Source: Flabesymbios commensalis (lineage: Eukaryota; Annelida; Polychaeta; Terebellida; Flabelligeridae). From it: a DNA stretch of 64,000 nt. The notes beneath the pieces are model-generated. The model saw only the letters and a list, made by a program, of their open reading frames with translations. It searched no databases and was not told the DNA's origin. Positions 59,811 through 64,000 of the stretch are shown here, piece by piece; the stretch's first letter is position 1; the number at the start of each line of letters is the position of its first letter. The position numbers were made by a program, and so were the translations under genes. Location: the NCBI GenBank assembly GCA_964017125.1, contig OZ024912.1:62319282-62383281 (forward strand), written 5' to 3'.

Positions 59811-59831
59811 ATGGAGTCACAATCTGTAACT
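59811..59831 (+). CDS. Putative 7-codon first coding exon (MESQSVT)
   Basis: ATG in a good context (ctggaATGG) followed by seven codons and a consensus GTAAGTATT donor, phase 0. It lies directly downstream of the E-box block and a pyrimidine/AT leader. The peptide is too short to identify. The intron that follows contains CTAG/GTAC/GGCC-rich low-complexity sequence, a fold-back MITE and the inverted array. An alternative is that this ATG is an upstream ORF in a 5' UTR exon: if joined to the candidate exon at 62751 it stops at once. Confidence 0.42.
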
Positions 59832-60348
59832 GTAAGTATTCAACCAGGGCCATCCCATTATTTATAGTAGACTATAAGTATAATAGACTAAATTAGTAAA
59901 TAGTCTAGCACTAGTAGCAGTAGCAGTAGGCCCTCTCTAACGTCAGTCTTCATAGATCTATCTCATTCTCAAATCTAAGTTAGGCCTACACGAGTACTAC
60001 CACCAGTGCCACTGTACCCTGTACGGTGTACTGTAGGCCTACCAGTACTGCCTACCACTAGTAGACTACCAGTACTGAGTACCAGTACACAGCCACAGGC
60101 TGTAGTCTAGCCTTAAAAAACTCTATTCACATGATTTAGCTCTTTGTGAAGTTTGTCACTGATAATGATATTTTAGAGACTAGACCTAGTCCTAGTCTAT
60201 AATAATAAAAAAAAATTATAGTTTATAGCAAACCAGCAAAGTCCTAAGGCTTAGCTTAGCCTTTTGCTAGCCAGGCTTGAGTTAGACCTGGGTTCTGGGA
60301 GTTAGGGCCCAGACCACATTTCCTGTAATATATACTATAGGCCTAGTC
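59832..60348 (+). other. Presumed intron, CTAG/TAGGCCTA-rich
   Basis: Low-complexity sequence with many ACTAGTAG, AGTACTG and TAGGCCTAC words; no coding signal. Confidence 0.4.
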
Positions 60349-60740
60349 GGATTCACATTAAATTCAGCAACCAGGATTATTGAATTTCGCGGATTTCTCA
60401 ATCCATTCCCAACCAATTTTACACACACTATTTTCTATTCATGTCGTGACTGCCCTGAAAATTTCGCGAAGTTTTGATAAGTATTGTAGAAGTTAGACCA
60501 TTTGACATGTAGGCCTAATACAATTCTGAGACAAAGCTAATGGCTTTATAGAGGGCAACATTTTTAATTATTTACTACATGTCAAATGGTCTAACTTTTT
60601 AAATACTTATCAAAACTCAGCGAAACTTTCAGGGTAGTCACGACATGAATGGAAAATAGTGTGTGTAAAATTTCATGAAAATTGATTGAGAATTGACTGA
60701 GAAATCGGCAAAATTCATCCACCACTGTGAATGTGAATCC
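60349..60740. mobile_element. 392-bp MITE with ~160-bp inverted repeats
   Basis: The left arm from GGATTCACATT (60349) and the right arm ending AATGTGAATCC (60740) are imperfect reverse complements over about 160 bp. Shared blocks include TTACACACACTATTTTC, ATTCATGTCGTGACT and AGTTAGACCATTTGACATGT. A loop of about 70 bp separates them. No coding capacity. Confidence 0.88.
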
Positions 60741-60860
60741 TGGTATAGTCATACCCATAGCCTAGTAGGCCTACTATAAAAAAACCTGTAGGCCTACTTG
60801 TAGGTCTACAAGTAGGCCTAGTGTAGACTGTAGCCGTAGGCTAATCTCTGCCGTGTAACT

Positions 60861-62236
60861 TAGGGTTATTAATGTAGTCCTAGTCTAGGTCAAAAATCAA
60901 GACGCAAGACAACTAGGTCTAAGAAGCCCAGTCTAAGAGTAAGATAAGAACTAGACAGTCTGTCAGAGATTGCAAACCTCCATTGAAATGAATGATCCTA
61001 ATCAGTATCCCAGTAATGGTCTACCTATCAGGCACGGTTTACCCGATATCAGGCCAATCGAGGTAACTAATAGCTGATTTACGGTCATTTTGAATTAGAT
61101 ATAAATTAGTTAAAAACTTAGGGTGCATTCTCCCCCGAAACCTCAAATTTTGTTTTATAGTAATGGACTAACATCTAACACAGTTTGCAAAATATTGGGC
61201 ATGTGAAAGTAAATAATGGCCGATAGGGGGCCATTTTGAATTTGATCGAGTCAGAATTTTTCAAGATGCATCCTCAGCTGAAATCTCACATTTCATTCTA
61301 TAGTAATCATCTAGCTATCTAGCACGGTTTAGCAAATATTGGCCATGTGAAAGTGAATAATGGCCTAAAGGGGGCCATTTTGAATTTGATCAAGTCAAAA
61401 TTTTCCAAGATGCATCCTCAGCTGAAATCTCACATTTCATTCTATAGTAATGGTCTAGCCATCTAGCACGGTTTACCAAATATCGCCCATGTGAAAGTGA
61501 ATAATGGTCGATAGGAGGCCATTTTGAATTTGTTCAAGTCAAAATTTTTCAAGATGCATCCTCTCCTAAAATCTCACATTTTGTTTTATAGTAATGGTCT
61601 AGCCATCTAGTACGATTACCAAAAACCGGCTATGTGAAAGTGAATAATGGCCGATAGGCGGCCATTTTGAATTTGATCGAGTCAATTTTTTTCAAGATGC
61701 ATCCTCTCTTGTAATCTCACATTTTGTTTTATAGTAATGGTCCAGCTATCTAACATGGTTTACCAAATATTAGCAATGTGAAAGTAAATAGTGGCCGATA
61801 GGCGGCCATTTTGAATTCGATTGAGTCAAAAGTTTTTAAAAGGCATCCTCTCTCGAAACGTCACATTTTGTTTTATAGTAATGGTCTAGCTATCTAGCAC
61901 GGTTTACCTGATATCAGGCCTATCGAGGTAAATAATTGCTGATTGTCGGCCATTTTGAATTCGTAAGTTAAAAATTTTCAGGGTGCATCCTCCCCCGAAA
62001 ACTCACACTGTGTTTTATAGTAATCAGGTAATGGTCTAGCCATCTAGCACGGTTTACCAAATATCAGTCATGTGAAAATGAATAATGGCCGAAAAGGCGG
62101 CCATTTTAAATTTGATCAAGTCAATTTATTTTAAGATGCATCCTCATCTGAAATCTCACATTTTGTTTTACAGTAATGGTCTAGCCATCTAGCACGGTTG
62201 ACCAAATAACGGCCATGTGAAAGTGAATAATGGCCA
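60861..62236 (-). repeat. Inverted copy of the 15181-16550 tandem array
   Basis: The reverse complement follows 15181-16550 unit by unit, including the unique tail with TCTGACAGACTGTCTAG, AAGACGCAAGACAACTAGGT and GGACTACATTAA. By eye about 97% identical over 1.37 kb; both copies are the same length within a few bases. Similarity ends at about 60861 inside and 62236 outside. Confidence 0.92.
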
Positions 62237-62750
62237 ATCAACGCTTTGGAACAGTTTGATTGACAGTTATTACGAGAGGGTGGGCTTTGTATCGTATATT
62301 CACGAGGCCTTGAGATACGACGAGAATTATTATATTGTTTCCCATACTGTACATTATTCTTGAGGTCACAATAGATATAGGTATAGTATAGTGTCATCGG
62401 GTGACTACAGCACAACGCTGTTTCAATGCTGGATCAACATCGTGATTGTCCATTGCTAACCACTGCTCTAGCGCTAAATGGTATACCCTCTCGGAATAAA
62501 GTTAATTTTATTTGAGACGTTGGCCCAGCATCGTGCTGTATTCATCTGCCTTGTGTATACAGAGTGAAGAATGGGCTGTAGATGTTGCGTAACGTGCCGT
62601 CACAATAGGAGACCTGTTAAGCTCCAGTACTGTTAATGTACAGAGACGGCCAGACAGTTAATGCCAGTGCCAGTGGTGATTAATGAAAGAAAGGTGTACT
62701 TATTAAATGTGTTACAAACACGCAACTAATTGGTATTGTCCTCCTTGCAG
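62237..62750. other. No gene seen; CCAACG-family repeat
   Basis: 62409-62545 contains GACGTTGGCCCAGCATCG and related words of the dispersed family noted at 41.9 and 44.7 kb. Confidence 0.4.
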
Positions 62751-62779
62751 TGATCTTGCACAAGCATAACATCGCACAG
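62751..62779 (+). other. Candidate 29-nt exon with strong splice signals
   Basis: Preceded by TATTGTCCTCCTTGCAG and followed by GTGAGTTG, both close to consensus. If joined in phase 0 to the exon at 59811 it begins with TGA. It could be a 5' UTR exon or a poison exon, or chance. Confidence 0.3.
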
Positions 62780-62913
62780 GTGAGTTGTTGGACAGGAACA
62801 ATCATCAACACTGATCAAAAGATCTACGTGTCATTCCTAAATTAGGCTATTGGCGCTAAATAGTCCCCTTTGTTTAAATGAGCATATACCAGACGATAAT
62901 TACTATTTCACGA

Positions 62914-63217
62914 TATAGGCGGTATAGGCCTAACAGTATCATTATAACTCAGAATAATTTATTCACCTCTTTTAAATTTATATCGCGGTAACTGGTTCAC
63001 CATATACCGCCGTATAGGCCTAACAGTATCATCAGAACACCGAAGCATTTATCATGTTTATTCAACTCTTTTAATTTTATACCGCAGTAACTTGATCACC
63101 ATATACTGCGTTATAGGCCTAACAGTATCATCAGAGCTCAGAATATTTTATACACCTCTTTAGCTTTATACCGCGGTAACTTACTGGATCACCATATACC
63201 GCGGTATAACATATATA
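62914..63217 (+). repeat. 90-100-bp tandem repeat, ~3 copies
   Basis: TATAGGCCTAACAGTATCAT recurs at 62923, 63013 and 63112. Units end with TATACCGCGGTAACT and TCACCATATACCGC blocks. It may be the sub-terminal part of the element that ends at 63543. Confidence 0.88.
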
Positions 63218-63459
63218 GCGCGGTTACATAATTGTCATTTATTATTTCATTTTGAACAGTAGCCGTCAGAAGGTTAATCCGACGCGTTGTCCATGGTCGC
63301 ACCTGCCCACAGTGTGGCCTCAAGGGGTGGGAAGGGGTGCAATGATTACTGCATACATGCCTGGTCAGCACAGCATTACGTGAACGTGAATGGGCGATGT
63401 TTTAACCAGACTGGCGTGATCAAGAATAAAAAATACGCACTATTAGTCAAATTTCACCA

Positions 63460-63543
63460 TGTAAAAAACGGTGTCCACGCGCGGACCGCGTTATAACCGA
63501 TATTGCAGTGTAACAATATGCGCTATAACGGGATTCTACTGTA
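63460..63543 (+). mobile_element. pogo-like transposon right end
   Basis: Ends GCGCTATAACGGGATTCTAC then TGTA, the reverse of TACAGTAGAATCCCGTTATA, typical of pogo-like elements; preceded by ACCGCGTTATAACC. The tandem CCGCGGTATAAC words at 62.9-63.2 kb may belong to the same element. The left end was not found. Confidence 0.5.
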
Positions 63544-64000
63544 CTTAAATATCACAAAATTACTAAAATTCAAAATAGTCGCTAAACGGCCATTTTGAAA
63601 TTGTTTGCTCCCAAAAGTTAATCAGGCCATTGGCTGACATAGCTGAACATATTTGCCAAATTAAAAGAAGATCAGATGGATATTTTTTCCTGAAATGCGC
63701 TAACGAGCATTTCTTCGATAGTGGCCATAGTAATTCAAGGGTTGATGATATGGGGATCAAAATATCACCAAAACAATTCCCCAGTGGTATGTGATGGCTA
63801 TGTGAAGTATGAGGAAGCAGAGGTTGATAGATTAGTAGCTATCTTGAAAACAAATAAATGCGGCGGCGGCGGACTGGGTGGAATATAGTAATCAGCCCGC
63901 CTCGGCGAGGGCTGCTTGCCTCGGCGAGGGCTGCTTAATTATTGGATGAACTAAGCATCAATAGAACTGTTTTATCAAATTGATTGATATTTCTATTGAT
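63544..64000. other. Repeat-derived sequence, no gene
   Basis: 63560-63780 resembles the AAATGGCCG repeat family. A (CGG)n run lies near 63860-63872, and a 19-bp unit GCCTCGGCGAGGGCTGCTT is exactly duplicated at 63899-63917 and 63918-63936. Confidence 0.6.

Overview
This is an AT-rich, intron-and-repeat type animal genomic window with almost no complete genes. The organism is not identifiable with certainty. Frequent TAGGCCTAC-type words, several LINE fragments, tRNA-derived SINEs of a kind common in echinoderms and hemichordates, and long arrays of ~150-bp 'ATGGCCGCC' repeats point to a marine invertebrate, perhaps a non-vertebrate deuterostome. This is inference. Nothing looks bacterial: no operons, no ribosome binding sites, no CRISPR. 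No LTR or retroviral element was recognised.

Host coding signal is confined to a few short exons. 3324-3446 (+) is a 41-codon putative first coding exon ending at a GT donor. 55269-55311 and 54907-55112 (-) are the last two exons of a gene with a Myb/SANT-like tail. 58895-58970 (-) is a weak candidate last exon. 59811-59831 (+) is a 7-codon first exon with a consensus GTAAGT donor, downstream of a promoter-like block with three CACGTG E-boxes and an ETS-like site. A 29-nt candidate exon lies at 62751-62779. The other exons of these genes were not found.

Layout. 1-4.7 kb: sparse, one decayed coding-like remnant and the 3324 exon. 4.8-6.4 kb: ATTC microsatellite and a broken LINE running into a 200-N gap. 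6.6-11.3 kb: AT-rich, nothing coding. 11.3-17.7 kb: two copies of a dimeric tRNA SINE with target-site duplications, flanking a ~5.1-kb element with inverted ends that contains a 12-copy tandem array. 18.06-23.5 kb: a nearly full-length minus-strand LINE (ORF1 with an SGNH-esterase domain; ORF2 with endonuclease, reverse transcriptase and a C-terminal Cys/His motif), interrupted by a 201-bp inverted-repeat insert carrying CRE and TATA motifs. 24.6-28.0 kb: ~170 copies of a 20-bp minisatellite. 28.0-34.9 kb: complex tandem units built from a LINE 3' end, 60-bp repeats and shorter repeats, including a nearly identical 1,478-bp duplication. 35.8-37.5 kb: two head-to-head SINEs, one split by a DNA transposon. 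40.3 kb: a second 4-bp microsatellite; 41 kb: a SINE with a 15-bp duplication; 43 kb: another LINE tail. 47-54.4 kb: diverged tandem-repeat elements and MITEs. 54.5-64 kb: the host exons among MITEs, an inverted ~97%-identical copy of the 15.2-16.5 kb array at 60.9-62.2 kb, and DNA-transposon ends.

Most strikingly, 1.37 kb of tandem array is duplicated in inverted orientation 44 kb apart, and several mobile elements are young enough to keep exact target-site duplications or near-perfect inverted repeats. Identity figures and repeat counts are by-eye estimates.
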